A stretch of DNA of 64,000 nucleotides from Paraescarpia echinospica. Its lineage: Eukaryota; Annelida; Polychaeta; Sabellida; Siboglinidae. The notes beneath the pieces are model-generated. The model ran no database searches and had not been told where the DNA came from. It saw only the letters and a program-made list of their open reading frames with translations. Location of the stretch: contig CM034531.1 of assembly GCA_020002185.1 (NCBI GenBank), forward strand, positions 44,331,099 through 44,395,098, read 5' to 3'. A program made the translations under genes and the position numbers. Positions 11,966-24,600 of the stretch are shown here, piece after piece (the stretch's first letter is position 1; each line of letters opens with the position of its first letter).

Positions 11966-13254
11966 TAAAACCATAAGATAACTGCTTGTTCCTCTATGAT
12001 GACTAGTGTTTTAATTACATCGGAATATTGCACAATAACTCATTTTGACGCTCGTTTCGACCCAAAAGCTGTTCTTCTAAATGTGTTCTGAATGCATGGA
12101 AAGGGTCAGCCTGATGCGTGTATTTGTCAACTGTGACGACCTAGCTCATTGAGTTTAAATTTTCTGCAGGAATCGCTACACAGACGGGTCATCGAATATA
12201 TGCTGCAAATGAATTTTTCCGTATTTTTTTTATGTTCTCAAATGTTACATACAATGTTAAACTTTGTGTACACATGGAAAACGGATTTAGCTAATGCCTT
12301 GTTTTTATGTCCTTTAAATTACAACGTAAACATTATGTTAAAAATAACGTTACAATTTTTAATAACGGTCTTAGCTCTTGCATATTATGCGAGTGAGCGA
12401 TATAACAGAAACAAGTTTTGAACGTAATAAAAAACAAAGCCCAGAAATAAACGTTTGTATACTTATCTGACTAATGAGTGGAATAATAGATACCACTATA
12501 TAATCAAGATATTGTTAAATTAAATCATTTAAATGAATGAAGCCGTGACACTGATAAAATAAATGAAACATAGCAGCTGAATAATTTTGAAAATGACATC
12601 GGCGGTCGCCTAGCAATGTTTTGGTAGGCCAACAACACCAGCATGCAAAGAACAATGAAGCCAAGGCCCCCAGTCCCCAGCAGCATCGAAAGAGTCTATG
12701 ACCAAAGAGGCGGCTCTAGTCAGATAGGGCTAGGTGCAGGGGGTGCTTTTTACAGTCGCCGTTTTCTGCCATTTCTTGTCGCCTTTTCATCAGAACTCGT
12801 GTTGGTGATGATATTGTCGTCTTTATTTGCTGATAATGTGCAGACTACAGATACCGTCTCAAGTTGGGGACGTGTAATTTTGAGATCTACTTTGTATTTA
12901 GACCATACATTTTCTGCAAAATGTACAAAAATAATAGGAAACAATTATAACAAGTTAATTATGTCTCTTAGTTAGGTCTGTAACATACGTGCTATATATA
13001 ATACTGTTAAGCTGTAAATACAACTTCCCCATTAGTTATAAATATAACAGCTAACAAGATCCGTTAACACTTGTCAGTAAACTGATATTTCGATGGGACA
13101 ACCACATACAAGTGGTCAATGAGACACATGATAGTATCCGGGTAATAACTTATTTCTTGCAAATTTTTGGTATATATATATAATTTACTTTATATCTTAA
13201 CATAATAACAAAGAATAACTAGATTGTGTAGATGCTAAATATTGGGCAGTAATA
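11966..13254. other. Unassigned sequence
   Basis: No gene recognised. A 90-codon + frame (12149-12421) and a 110-codon + frame (12643-12975) are open but AT-rich, without recognisable domains or a consistent exon structure. A short AT dinucleotide tract lies near 13172-13184. Confidence 0.5.
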
Positions 13255-13363
13255 CAGTTATAATAATAATAATGTATTTATTTCAGACAATCATTATGTC
13301 CATATACACAAATACATCAATAAAAGTATGTAAATAAATATAAAAATACATCGATAAGAACAA

Positions 13364-16150
13364 TGTTTAAAAATTATATAAATCCTGGACCCACTGGTGC
13401 CGCAGTTTCGAAGTACAATACACGTCGCTAGTTTTAATGTTATAAATAATGGGATTCAAAGACATGTCAATCCTATTCATTAAGCTAAAAATAGCCTTTA
13501 TGATTACACATTTACCCGAGCTGACATTAGCTGTAGCAAACATGTGGCTAGCGCTACATCTCATGGGCAAATTGTTCAATATCCTGAAAGAGTTGTTATA
13601 TGCAACAACGAATTGCTGAAAATTAACTTTTCTAAAGTTCACCCCTAACGCACACATATAGATATTACCAAAATACGCTGTAAATAGCTTATTTTTTACA
13701 GCAGTTGAACAAAAGTGGAATTTTTGATGTAACATATTACTCTTGGCATACAAAAGTCTCACTTTGCCTTGCATGTCAGACTTATCAGACAAGTTATTAG
13801 AAATGACATGTCCAGATATTTACAAGAGGTAGCAAAGTTTAACTTCTTTCCTCCTAATGTCATTTCTTTAGAAAGATTTGACTTTCTAGATTCAAAGTAC
13901 ATGACCAGGGATTTACCCGCATTGTATCGGACGTCATGTTCATCACATCCATATGAGTAACACATGTCTAGTAGTGTTTGTAGTCCTTTAGCAGAAGGTG
14001 CAAACAGAAGTAGATCATCGGCGTATATAAGGTGATTAACAACCAAGTTACCAAGACTACAACCGATTTGTTTTTTGTGCAGTGGTATACTCAAATTATC
14101 CATATAAATGTTAAAAAGTAAAGGGAATAACTTCCCACCTTGCTTAACACCATTGCCTACCGAGAAGAAGTCCGAGTAGGTATTTCCCCATCGTATGCAT
14201 ACACATTGATTATTGAATTCATTGTTGAGTACTCTTAAGATATATTTCAGTACATTTCGTTGTTCTAGTTTTGTTTAAAAGTTTATATCGGTTGACACGA
14301 TCAAATGCTTTTGATGCATCTAAAAATGCGATGTGCATAGCTGAACCATGTTCAGTGTAGAACCTTAATAATTCCTTAAATGCAAACACACATAACTCCA
14401 TTCCATGTTTAGGCTTAAAGCCAAATTGATTAGGAGTGGTTACCAAGTACATTTCCATTCTGTTAAAAAGAACAGTGTCTATTATCTTCGAAAATATATT
14501 CGATAGACATATTGGCCTATAATTCCCTTTGTTGTTTACTCGTCTATTCTTGTCTTTAATAATTGGTACAATAACAGACTGTTAAATTTCTTTTGGTAAA
14601 TAACCATGCACCAGAATCGAAGACACAAGGATAGACAAAAGCACAGCAAGTTGAGAATCAGCGAACTTAATATGTTCTGCATTGATACCGTCCAGACCTG
14701 GTGACTTATTTTTTTAGAGTTAATAATATCCATCAGTTCAACTGCACCAACAGTCATTCCTTTATTGCCAGTGGAACAATCATAACAAACTTTATCACAT
14801 CGACTATCCTCCACATCATTAAATAAATTTTCATAATGATGCTTCCACATTGACCCGATGCTTACGTCACCGTGTATATTATCAATGTTTGTCGGAAGTT
14901 TTACTTTACTGTTCGTACAGTGCTTAATTTCTTTCCAGAATTTACGGTGGTCTTTTTGACACAACTGTTCTGCAATGTTATCAGCAATGATAGTTTTTTT
15001 CTCCTTTTTACATTTTCTGATCGCCTGCTTGAATTTCATTCTGGATAATTTCATATCATTAAAAATGTCATCTTGTCTACGTTTGCCAGTCTCTTTCCAT
15101 ATACAGTAAGCATCATGGGCTGCACAATGAAGCTCTTTCACTCGCTCGTTCCAACCTGGTACAGCATTATACTTATAAGCACCTTTGCGATTTGACTGAA
15201 GTGTGTGACCACACCTCTTCAATGTAATCACGATAGAATTGTAAAAGTCATCGAGATGATGATGATGATTACAGTTATGACAATTGGGATCAGTGCATCT
15301 AACACCCGGTGGAACATTCAGTTTGCTCAATTTTGTTTGTGCATTCTCTATATGCATCAATATCTTGTGGGTGTAATCTGTCCCACTGTATGCCTTGCTT
15401 AATTTCATTAGTATTGACACTACCACTAAAGCATTCTGGTACAATAGCAGTGTCTATGCTGAACGATATCGGGTGGTGATCAGAATAAATAATGTCAAAG
15501 TATGGACATGTTAGATAGGCAATCCTTCGCATCAGCGGTACATATGATATGGTCTAGCCATGATGTATTTCCCCAGGCAGAACTAACGTATGTATATGTG
15601 TCTATTGGGAGAGTATCTTGATCACATATAGCCAGAGTAAATTCTTTGCAGAAATCAAGTAAGATATTCCCAAAAACTTATTTCTTGGAAATATCTGCGT
15701 TAAAATCACCAACAATAGTGATGCACAAGCTATTAATATTATTAACATGTACAGCAATTTTGGACATATAATCATTGAACTTGTCCCTGTTTTCCTCGCA
15801 TTCATAAGGTACATATACATTTAGTAGATAATATTCCTTATTACCCCAACAAATTCTTATGCCGCATAGCCAATCATAGCCTTGGTCAAGAATGGTATTG
15901 ATCAAGGGAATGTTTCCATAAAAAACCTACACCACCATACGGCCTACCAGTTAAAATACGACAAGATGCATCTACAGGAGAATCACCGTAACCCACATAA
16001 CCATCGTGACAGGTGTTTAGTATAATTGGCAATCTTGTTTAGTGAGCATCAGCTCTTGTAGGCACAGTATATCACACTTCAATAACACATCATTTAAGAA
16101 GGGCATAAAACCTTTAAATCCCTTATAATTAAAAGATGTGATGTTAATTT
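13364..16150 (-). pseudogene. LINE ORF2 (endonuclease-reverse transcriptase), broken
   Basis: The endonuclease is represented at 15905-15678 ('YDWLCGIRICWGNKEYYL', 'IVGDFNADI') and by 'YSDHHPISFSID' near 15470. The linker at 15444-14750 has 'WNERVKELHCAAHDAYCIW' and 'DHRKFWKEIKHCTNSKVKL'. RT motifs follow: 'PNQFGFKPKHG' and 'AFLDASKAFDRVN' (14458-14280), the catalytic 'YADD' at about 14020, and C-terminal 'VAYNNSFRILNNLPMRC' near 13590. It is collinear with the better-preserved copy at 44713-47283. In-frame stops and frame changes occur around 15660, 14700 and 14280, so it cannot encode a full enzyme. Confidence 0.85.
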
Positions 16151-16155
16151 CCATA

Positions 16156-17333
16156 AACTTAGTTCTTGGTGTTAAAGAATTTCCTCAAGTATTCACCAGA
16201 TGGCCAGTTGTCCGGGTCATAAAACTTAGATGCGTCATTGCACATAACATCAACCTTGAATGAGGCATAACTCTCATGCTTAGATTTTAGTTTCACACAT
16301 TTGGCCTCGAGCTTATGTACAGACTTCACATACAAAGACATGTCATCGACAGTGACCGTAGGATCCAGTCGTGAGATAAAGGCTGTCAGGAATCGTCCAT
16401 CCTTTACTTTCAGCTAGTTACCACATTTCCGCATGCCGATCACCGCCTTTGAACCGTTACTGCACCTTTTCTTGCCAGACACCAGCTTAAAGCCATCATC
16501 AACGATAGTCTTACTTGGTTGTTTCGCGACACCGGGCGCATGGCTCCCGATAGCGTTCGCAGCTGGTAGAGGTGTTTCGTTATCCGTCGCAGGGCTGCGC
16601 TGACGAGTGGACGTAGCTCGAATGTTACTGACGGTTAGATTGTGGTGACAGTGCTGATCGGCAGCAGATTCACCCGAAGCGTCTGTCGATCATCTGTCGT
16701 GAGCTCAGGCTTACGCTGAGACCATATCACCGGGTCCGGTTCCCTCGATTTGACGGCTGTCATGTCACTCCGCAGATCCGCCATTTCTGCCCACATCGCA
16801 TGAAACTCAGAAATAATGTGACCGAAGTCGATGTTGTTGATGTCGAGCGGCGGCATGGTGGATAAATCCGTAACCGCAAACACTGGCAGTCCCTTAGGCG
16901 ACTTGTGCAGCGCCATCAGTATATCTTCAATGTTGTTTTTCTCTTTATGATGCCTTTGCCAGTGCCAGCCCTGACGCAAAGCAAGATTCTTGACGGCTTC
17001 GCATTCGTATAGGGTCTGTTTGGCTGCTTCGATCTCGCTGGAAGTGAAGTGGTCTACGCACAACTTTACCAGCGTGTCATGCACCATGATGTCCATCTTG
17101 TTAATGAGATAGCAAAGTATACCATTGTATACGATGTGAGTTTGGCCATCTGTCCTAACTTCGGCAGCATACTGACCACGGGCTGGGGATCTGCAGTTCG
17201 CAGTGTGATTGCTAGCATTGTTCGAAGGGGCCGCGCCGTCAGTCATAATGGTTGTCATGCTGACGGGCGCTTGAGCATGACCAGTTCGTTCACGGTCAGA
17301 AGAACAAAGCTGTGACACAGCTGTCTTATGCAA
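16156..17333 (-). pseudogene. LINE ORF1-like protein, broken
   Basis: The 232-residue open frame at 17333-16635 has a low-complexity N-terminus. A helical region follows from about residue 78, containing 'LVKLCVDHFTSSEIEAAKQ' and then 'HKSPKGLPVFAVTDLSTMPP' and 'HAMWAEMADLRSDM'. The C-terminal part resumes at 16341-16159 ('ESYASFKVDVMCND', 'DPDNWPSGEYLRKFF'). That pattern, a helical N-terminal region and a short C-terminal fold ending in D-P-x-x-W-P, is common in ORF1 proteins of animal LINEs. It lies directly upstream of ORF2 on the same strand. The segment in between carries stops, so the ORF is disrupted. Confidence 0.65.
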
Positions 17334-17345
17334 TATTATGTTAGG

Positions 17346-18310
17346 TAGAACCCAGTCAATACTGGGCGATAAAATGTGGTGTGACTACAATCATATAAAA
17401 TGTCCCATAAACTCACGTTAAGATTCGATTTTAAAAGTACAATCCCACTCCGAGTACAGATTTCTTCCAAATGGAACAGTATCTTTGTGCTGCCTGTTTT
17501 TTTTTTAAGTGATTGCAGTTGTGCACCACCTTCCCCTACTTAAAATGAAATGCTTGATAGAAACAAATCCCTTACAGCATTACTTTGTATTTTGATTATA
17601 AAAAAATAATATTCTTATATTGATAAGGACACTTTCATTTGGGTATTTTTCTGAGGTGTTTTTCAAATTGCAGATTTAATTTGTTTTATATTTTTATTAT
17701 ATGGCAGCTGCTGTCATGAGAAACAAAACTTGTTTCTTAAATCAGTAAAGCTATTTTCAGGATGTACATTTTTTAAAGATGTCAAATTGTACCCTTTATC
17801 CATGAATATGTAGAAATTTCATATCTACTATTATTTCAGATCAAGGTTTGCAGCTTCATGTGTGTATTCACCTTGTGCCACCAACCTGGTTGTGGGTCGA
17901 CCTCTTTTCCTTTTTCTCTCAGTCAATCTTATCATGATGAATGTGTATATTAATACACTTGATATTAGTAGTACTAACTAAAAAAAACCATACAAATTTA
18001 ACATTTATTTGTACGTTATTTTACCATTACCATACACGTTTTGCAAGAATGGCATGTATGTATGTGTGCATGTGTGTGTGCATGTGGATATATTTCACTG
18101 ACATCACTGGCCCCATAGAACCAGATTGCAAAGCCAGACAGATCATTTGGATGGGAACTAAATGTTATTATGTTTGATTGCTTTGTATTCTATTCTATTG
18201 TGTTACCTTTTATTTTTATTCATTTTATTACATTGCATCCATTTCCTGGCAGTATATTCCATTCCATGCATTTAATTAAAATGTGTACATAGAGTGCATA
18301 TTACTTACAG
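17346..18310. other. Unassigned sequence upstream of the first confident kinase exon
   Basis: AT-rich, with a poly-T run near 17498 and a (GT)n-like tract at 18058-18085. I looked here for a kinase N-lobe exon (Gly-rich loop, VAIK-like lysine) and did not find one. The acceptor of the first confident exon lies at its right edge. Confidence 0.5.
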
Positions 18311-18677
18311 GAAGAACATCCCACGAGAGATTCAAGCTCTCACAACACTTCACCCATCATGCATTGTACGCTACTACGATTCATGGGAGGACAGTCCTTC
18401 GTCAGACTGGATGAAGAAATGGGACAGCCCCAACCCTTCTGTAGATCACAGCCACACAACCAGTGAAGTTGAGGAGTCAGAGAGAAGCAATGAAGATGAT
18501 CAACATGACGCATGTCAGTTGCAGTGCATCCAGATGGAGTTCTACAAAGATACACTCAAAGACTGGCTCAGTACAAACCAAGATCGTGACAGGCGTCAAG
18601 TGCAGCACATCTTCTGTCAGATTGTTACTGCTGTGGTACATGTACATGATTGTGATTTCATGCACAGAGACCTCAAG
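18311..18677 (+). CDS. Kinase-KEN gene exon: alpha-C to HRDLK
   Basis: The acceptor is TTACTTACAG and the donor is AAG followed by GTATGG. One carried-in base plus 122 codons. It begins in the alpha-C helix ('PREIQALTTLHP', Glu at residue 6). An acidic, Ser-rich insert follows (about residues 26-68) between beta-4 and beta-5, a place where eIF2alpha kinases carry inserts. The exon then gives 'CIQMEFYKDTLKDWL' and ends exactly after the catalytic-loop 'HRDLK'. The exon upstream must end with two codon bases. Confidence 0.88.
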
Positions 18678-21600
18678 GTATGGCTATCAAGTCTGTGTTG
18701 TTGTATCTATGTCCATATTATGTGCAGTACTGTAATTACAGGTACCTAAACATAATAAAAGTATGATGCATTTCAATGCTATCCATACCATAACAATTCT
18801 TACCAAGACATTTCAAAACTAGTACAGTTTGCACCCAGGACAATTCACGCACAATATAGCATCCAGCATGATTCGTATAGAAGATATTTGATATTTAACA
18901 TTATCAAAACAACTCACTGAAGGAAACTAAACCAGACAATTGTGAAATTAGTTGATTGTTTACTTGCAAAATGCATTTGCTAAAGGTAATGATAATATTT
19001 GGTGCAAACTAACCCGGTGGCTATCAGTCGAGAGGTGTTCAATCTACTTTTTATGTACCTTTTCAGAAGAGTCCCGTCGACTTGTTGTTGGGGCCATTAA
19101 AATGTGTAACATGTCTCTATCCGTAGACTCTACCAAAATACAACATGTGTTGTCAGGGCCATTAAAATGTGTAACATGTCTCTATCTGTAGACTCTACCA
19201 AAATACAACATGTGTTGTCAGGGCCATTAAAATGTGCAACATGTCTCTATCTGTAGACTCTACCAAAATACAACATGTGTTGTCAGGGCCATTAAAATGT
19301 GCAACATGTCTCTATCTGTAGACTCTACCAAAATACAACATGTGTTGTCAGGGCCATTAAAATGTGTAACATGTCTCTATATGTAGACTCTACCAAAATA
19401 CAACATGTGTTGTCAGGGCCATTAAAATGTGTAACATGTCTCTATCTGTAGACTCTACCAAAATACAACATGTGTTGTCAGGGCCATTAAAATGTGTAAC
19501 ATGTCTCTGTCTGTAGACTCTACCAAAATACAACATGTGTTGCAGATTATGTGTACAGAAAGAAATGATAGTGTAAAATTGTAAGGTATTGTCTTGGTGA
19601 AAATGTTTAAATAAAGTATTTTTCAGATTAGCAGATATAAGTTATTATTTCGGTTGAATTGGGAAATAATTAAATTTGCGAGTATGTCCCATTTATATGT
19701 TTACCAATAAGAATTATCTAGGATACTAATTATCTTGGTTAGAAATTGTCTTAAGGATGAAGTATTTTATATGAGTCATCAAACCATATGCTCATTAAAC
19801 TACTGTTCTTTAACTGTATATTTGACTATTAAATATTTTTTCTGTGACATTTACTGACAAATATGACACAAAATGCGACCAGTGTCAGTCTGTTTGTATT
19901 ATTTTGGAACAAATAATAATAGTAATAATATAAAAAACATAAAGTTCATATTTTCACCCATTTTATACTAATATTTTCTCTTCGATTGTTTTTATATATC
20001 AGCCATCGAGCATATTCTTCATGGGCAAAGGTGACACAGTAAAAGTGGGAGGCTTTGACTATGTCAAATCTGTCAACGGCACATCTGGGGTTGATGCCGC
20101 TGCAAGCACAGCTCATCACACAATGAATGTGGGCACAGAACAGTACCAGAGTCCAGAGCAGGTAAACTCGAAAATACATTAAATGCTCGGTTGCAAGGTA
20201 GGTATTATCTACCATAATCATAACAAATAAATGTGAATTTTATCATCACAAGGTAGCAGTGTATGGTAGAATATTTTGAAGAACTTTGATTTGAGGAAAT
20301 TGTGAACTTGTTATGAGCTGGTGAATCTCAGGTTATTTTCACCATAAAATATCAGAGTATGAAGTTGTTTTTAATGGCCGGGCAATAATATATATGAGAG
20401 AATCCTCAACCATTAGATATATGATTTGTTGTGAGCTGGTTAGCACATAAGTGTTGGCATGCAAAAGTTATTTCCATCTTTTTTGACAGGTGTCGGCAAC
20501 GAGTGAAGGGGGTAAATATGCAGAGAAAGTGGACATCTTTGCACTGGGAATTGTCTTCCTGGAACTCCTCTATCCTTTCTCTGATGACAACGAAAGAGAT
20601 GACATTGTTAACAAATGGAGAGGTCTCAATTTTGTCGCTACATGTAGCGACGTGATATCTTCAAAGGTAAACTGGGTGAAACAAGAAAAGGCTGTAATAT
20701 CGTATTGAATATATTAAAATGTTGTCAAGAACAACTACATGATGAAAAGCGTACATAATAAATTGTTTCATTGGCCTCTTTGTGAAGGAGGTATTTGATT
20801 AAATATCTATAACACTACACACATGTATCAGTCTATCAATATGTAACGGTTCAAAAAAAATTTTAAATGCCAATGCAAATAACATCTTGGTAATTTCCAT
20901 CAAGGTAACTCAGTATTGTATTCATCTACTTTTGTACGGTTGAAAAACTATAACTGTTTTACTAATTATAGACATACATCTGTTTATTGTGATCAACAAT
21001 ATTAATACAAACTCAGCCATAATTTTTTTATAATAATATAATAATAATTTTATTTAGAAAGCGCCATATATCCAGAATATAATTCTGCTCAGAGGCGCAT
21101 AAAAATACAACATTGTTAAAATATAAATATACAATTGTTTAAGCTTACATGGTAAATATATTACATAAGATACGTAAAATATTATGTAAAAAATGTAATG
21201 CTTCTAAAACTCGTAATGTATAAGCCTAACTTATCCATAATAAATTAATAGTAAAGTAAACTAATAAATTAATAATAAAATAGGATAAGTCAATAATTAA
21301 TAATAAAATAAGATAATAAATTAATATAGAAAAAAAAATATATAATTATTACTAAGATAAATGCAATATAGTACATACTACAAGCAGTTGACAAATGCGG
21401 CTTTAAAAAGATATGTTTTCAAATGTGACTTAAAAATGTCAAGAGAGTCTATCAGGAGCAGACAGTCCGGCAGATCATTCCACAGGCGCGGTGCTGTCAC
21501 TAAAAAATCGCACCGACCATATCATTCTAAATTGTGGCGGGGTACTCTCGGGAGTCGGCTTCCAGCGGAGCAACAGTGGTAATGGTAGCAGGGAAGAACA

Positions 21601-24600
21601 ACAGGGATTCAGAAAAGGCAGAGGGTTGACGGATGCAATGTTTGCATTGAGACAGCTGGTGGAGAAAAGGTTGGAGATGCAAGGGAGAATGGCAGTGGGA
21701 TTTGTGGACCTGGAGAAGGCCTACAACACAGTCCCAAGAGAGATGGTGTTGGCAACATAAATAAAGGAAAGTTCTGACAGTCACTTAACACTGAAAACCC
21801 TTGGTGACCCAATCAAAGTGGCTTGGTGACCCAATTTTGGGTTACAACCCAAAGGCTAAGAACTGCTGATGAAGTATACGACATTGCTTGACCGTTGATG
21901 CATGTAAAACCATCGTTCATGCTCTAGTGACCTCAAAGCTGTACTACGGTAATGCGGTGTTGTTTGGCATCAACGAGCGATTGCTACAAAATTGCAACGG
22001 GTGCAAAATTCAGCGGCGCGTGTAGTAACGCAGCAACGACGCCGAGATCACCTCCACATCATACCTGTGTTGATCGCACTACACTGGTTGCCCATTCGAT
22101 GGCGTGTAATATGCAAAATACTGGTGTTGACTTTCCGTGCGATGCACAACCTCGCGCCTGGAATACATCGATGACAATAAGTAGTTTTCCCAGACCTTCA
22201 ACACTGCTTCTTGTTCTGTCACTAACTTCCCAATTCTATCTTTGACCACTGTCCCGCCTTTCACATCATTACTGTTCTCATCCCTGTCTCGGGCCATTCT
22301 GTATATCATCTTCTTTCCACCATCCTTATCTAGCTTGCTGTACACATCTACTTCCATGTCACTCCTCACCTTATTAACAGCTCTCTTTGCCGCTTTTTTT
22401 TCTGTCCGTTTATATGTATCAGCCTTGCATCCAGTTGATTTCCCCTCTCCTTGGTCTTCTATATTTCTTTCCATGCTTCTTTCTTTTCATGCACTGCTTC
22501 TGCAACTTCATTCGTGGTTACTACTTCTAGACACTCCACCCTTTCTCAACGTTCTTCCACATAACTCCTCTGCAGTTCCCATAAATGCTTCTTTGTACTT
22601 TTTCCATTCTTCCTCCAGACTGCCAACTTCTTCACTGAGCTCTTCATATTTAGCTGTCACCCGCTCCTTGTATTCAACAGCGACATCGTCTTTGCACCTC
22701 CACCACTTGTCCTAGTTTGTTTCTTCTTCTGCATACACTCAACAAACACCACTGGTTTGTGCTGTGTCGTGACATGCTCACCAGCTACAGCTTTGCAGTC
22801 CTTAATCTTCCCTTGCTGCTGCCTCCGGACTATCAGCAGATCCAGTTCCGACTTGTGCTCTCCGCCTCTGTATGTAATCTTATGGCAACTGTTGAAATAG
22901 CAATGATGGGGAATGCTGAAGACAATTCCCTAGCTGTTTCCTAGCTCATATGAGAGCTGGAGCACAGACTCATATTACACTGACTTTCTCAGGTGGAATA
23001 TTACATTAGTGACCTCGCTTCCTGGTTTTAGTGTGGGCAACTCGCATATGTACACAAGTGGTGATGGCTCTCGTAGCGGGCTGTGTCTCGACGAATATCG
23101 AAGAAGATCAAGATGAAAATATTTGAAATCAATAACCCCAAAACTTGCTCTTTAACAACAATGTTAAGGCTATATGTGACACTGGACTTGACCGGAGTAA
23201 AATGTATAACGGCAGATGCTAATGTCAGCGAAGAAAAAGTGTTTACATGACCGTCATCTTTAAAAAATGGCTGACATAAATATCGAACAAGGTCAAACGT
23301 AAAATATTTTAAATCGTTACCCTGGAAGACCTATATTTTGACATTAAAATAGCAGCTCAATGTGGTGTAGTTCTTACAGTATGGAAAGAATTGTTTCTGA
23401 AGGCCGTCATTTTTTCAGTGGTGGGTATGTATGTTGGCAAAAGTCAGATGCAAAATATTTAATAAAATTGAAATTGCTGTCCATATTCCATTGTTTTTAT
23501 ACCTATGTTACGACTCAGGGTGGCATAGTTAATAAAATATAAGGCCATTAGTTTTGATTGCAGCCATCTTTTAAAAAGGTGTATGTCGGACAAGATAAAA
23601 TATTTGAAATTGGTACCCCTAAAAACCTATATTTTGCTCCCAAGATGACAGCTCTGTGGCAAATTCACAGATGCCCTGGGGTGTAATTATTTTTGTATTC
23701 ACGACTTCTAACTATGTACCAAGTTTCGTGCTTTTATAAAAAAAGCATATTTTTATAATTTAGATATATGCCACATATTTTTAATGTAGATATATGCCAC
23801 GCTATCAGTAATCCAATCGGTAGCCATCTGGAAAATTACGATTTTTATGTTGACAAAAAACTGTTTAAGCTAAAAAGTAATCAACATAATTAGACAAATG
23901 TGTTATTAAATGTATTACAGTATACTACAACAAAAATAACACACATGGCTACATTTGCTTCACTGGACTGTGAATAATTTTTGCATTGCATGATGAAGTT
24001 GTAGTTTTATTTTGTTTTTGTCATTCTTGAACTTGGCTTCAAGATCTGAAATGTAATTGATTACAACAAAGCAATATTAACATAGTATTTTATTAACAAA
24101 TTCATTTCTATGTACGTGTATTGTTGTTTTAGGTCATTCAGGCTGTGGATACTTTAGACCGCCTGGCTTGTCTTCTACTGGAGGACATGTTAGTGTTTGA
24201 CCCTGAGAAGAGGCCATCAGCCAAGGATATCTTAAGGTGATGGCTTTGACACAGCAGCTATAATAGTAGTATTTACATGCATGAATCTTGATTTAATATA
24301 TTACCTATTTTTGTCTGATGTTTTACTCATTTAGAATAAACAGCGAGTGAGACTTCCCAGCATTCTTTTAGAGACCTGTATGACAAAGTTGTGCACAAAT
24401 TAAACACCAACTTTTGTTAGCCAACTATATATCTACCAAAATGAAATTGCAACAAATTGCTAGCAAATCAATTAAATCTAACTATAATCAAGCTATCGTG
24501 TGTGTATGCATGCATGTGTGTGTTAATGTTTTTCCTTCTAGACTGGTGCCAATTTTTCAGTGATTAATCCATGACCTCTCAAAACAACACTGATGCATCT

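Larger units (their letters stand above)
13255..17345 (-). mobile_element. Near full-length APE-type LINE with ORF1 and ORF2, decayed
   Basis: This is a single minus-strand element. ORF1 lies upstream (17333-16156), ORF2 follows (about 16150-13364), and a short 3' end at 13255-13320 finishes in a (TAA)n-like tract. The 3' untranslated end contains TTTATTTCAGACA and TATGTCCATA when written on the + strand. The same blocks occur at the 3' end of the element at 44622-47283, so both belong to one family. Multiple stops and frame changes make this copy older than the other. Confidence 0.85.

Noticed and set aside
12643..12975. 110-codon + ORF containing 'GLGAGGAFYSRR', checked as a possible kinase Gly-loop exon
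   Set aside because: No following VAIK-like lysine, no suitable donor in phase with the exon at 18311, and hydrophobic low-similarity sequence after it.
14536..15444. 302-codon minus ORF as an independent cellular gene
   Set aside because: It aligns in order with the linker-RT region of the LINE at 44713-47280 and lies inside the 13255-17345 element.
22242..22715. 157-codon + ORF rich in Leu and Ser
   Set aside because: It is the shadow of the minus-strand RTE-like coding region.
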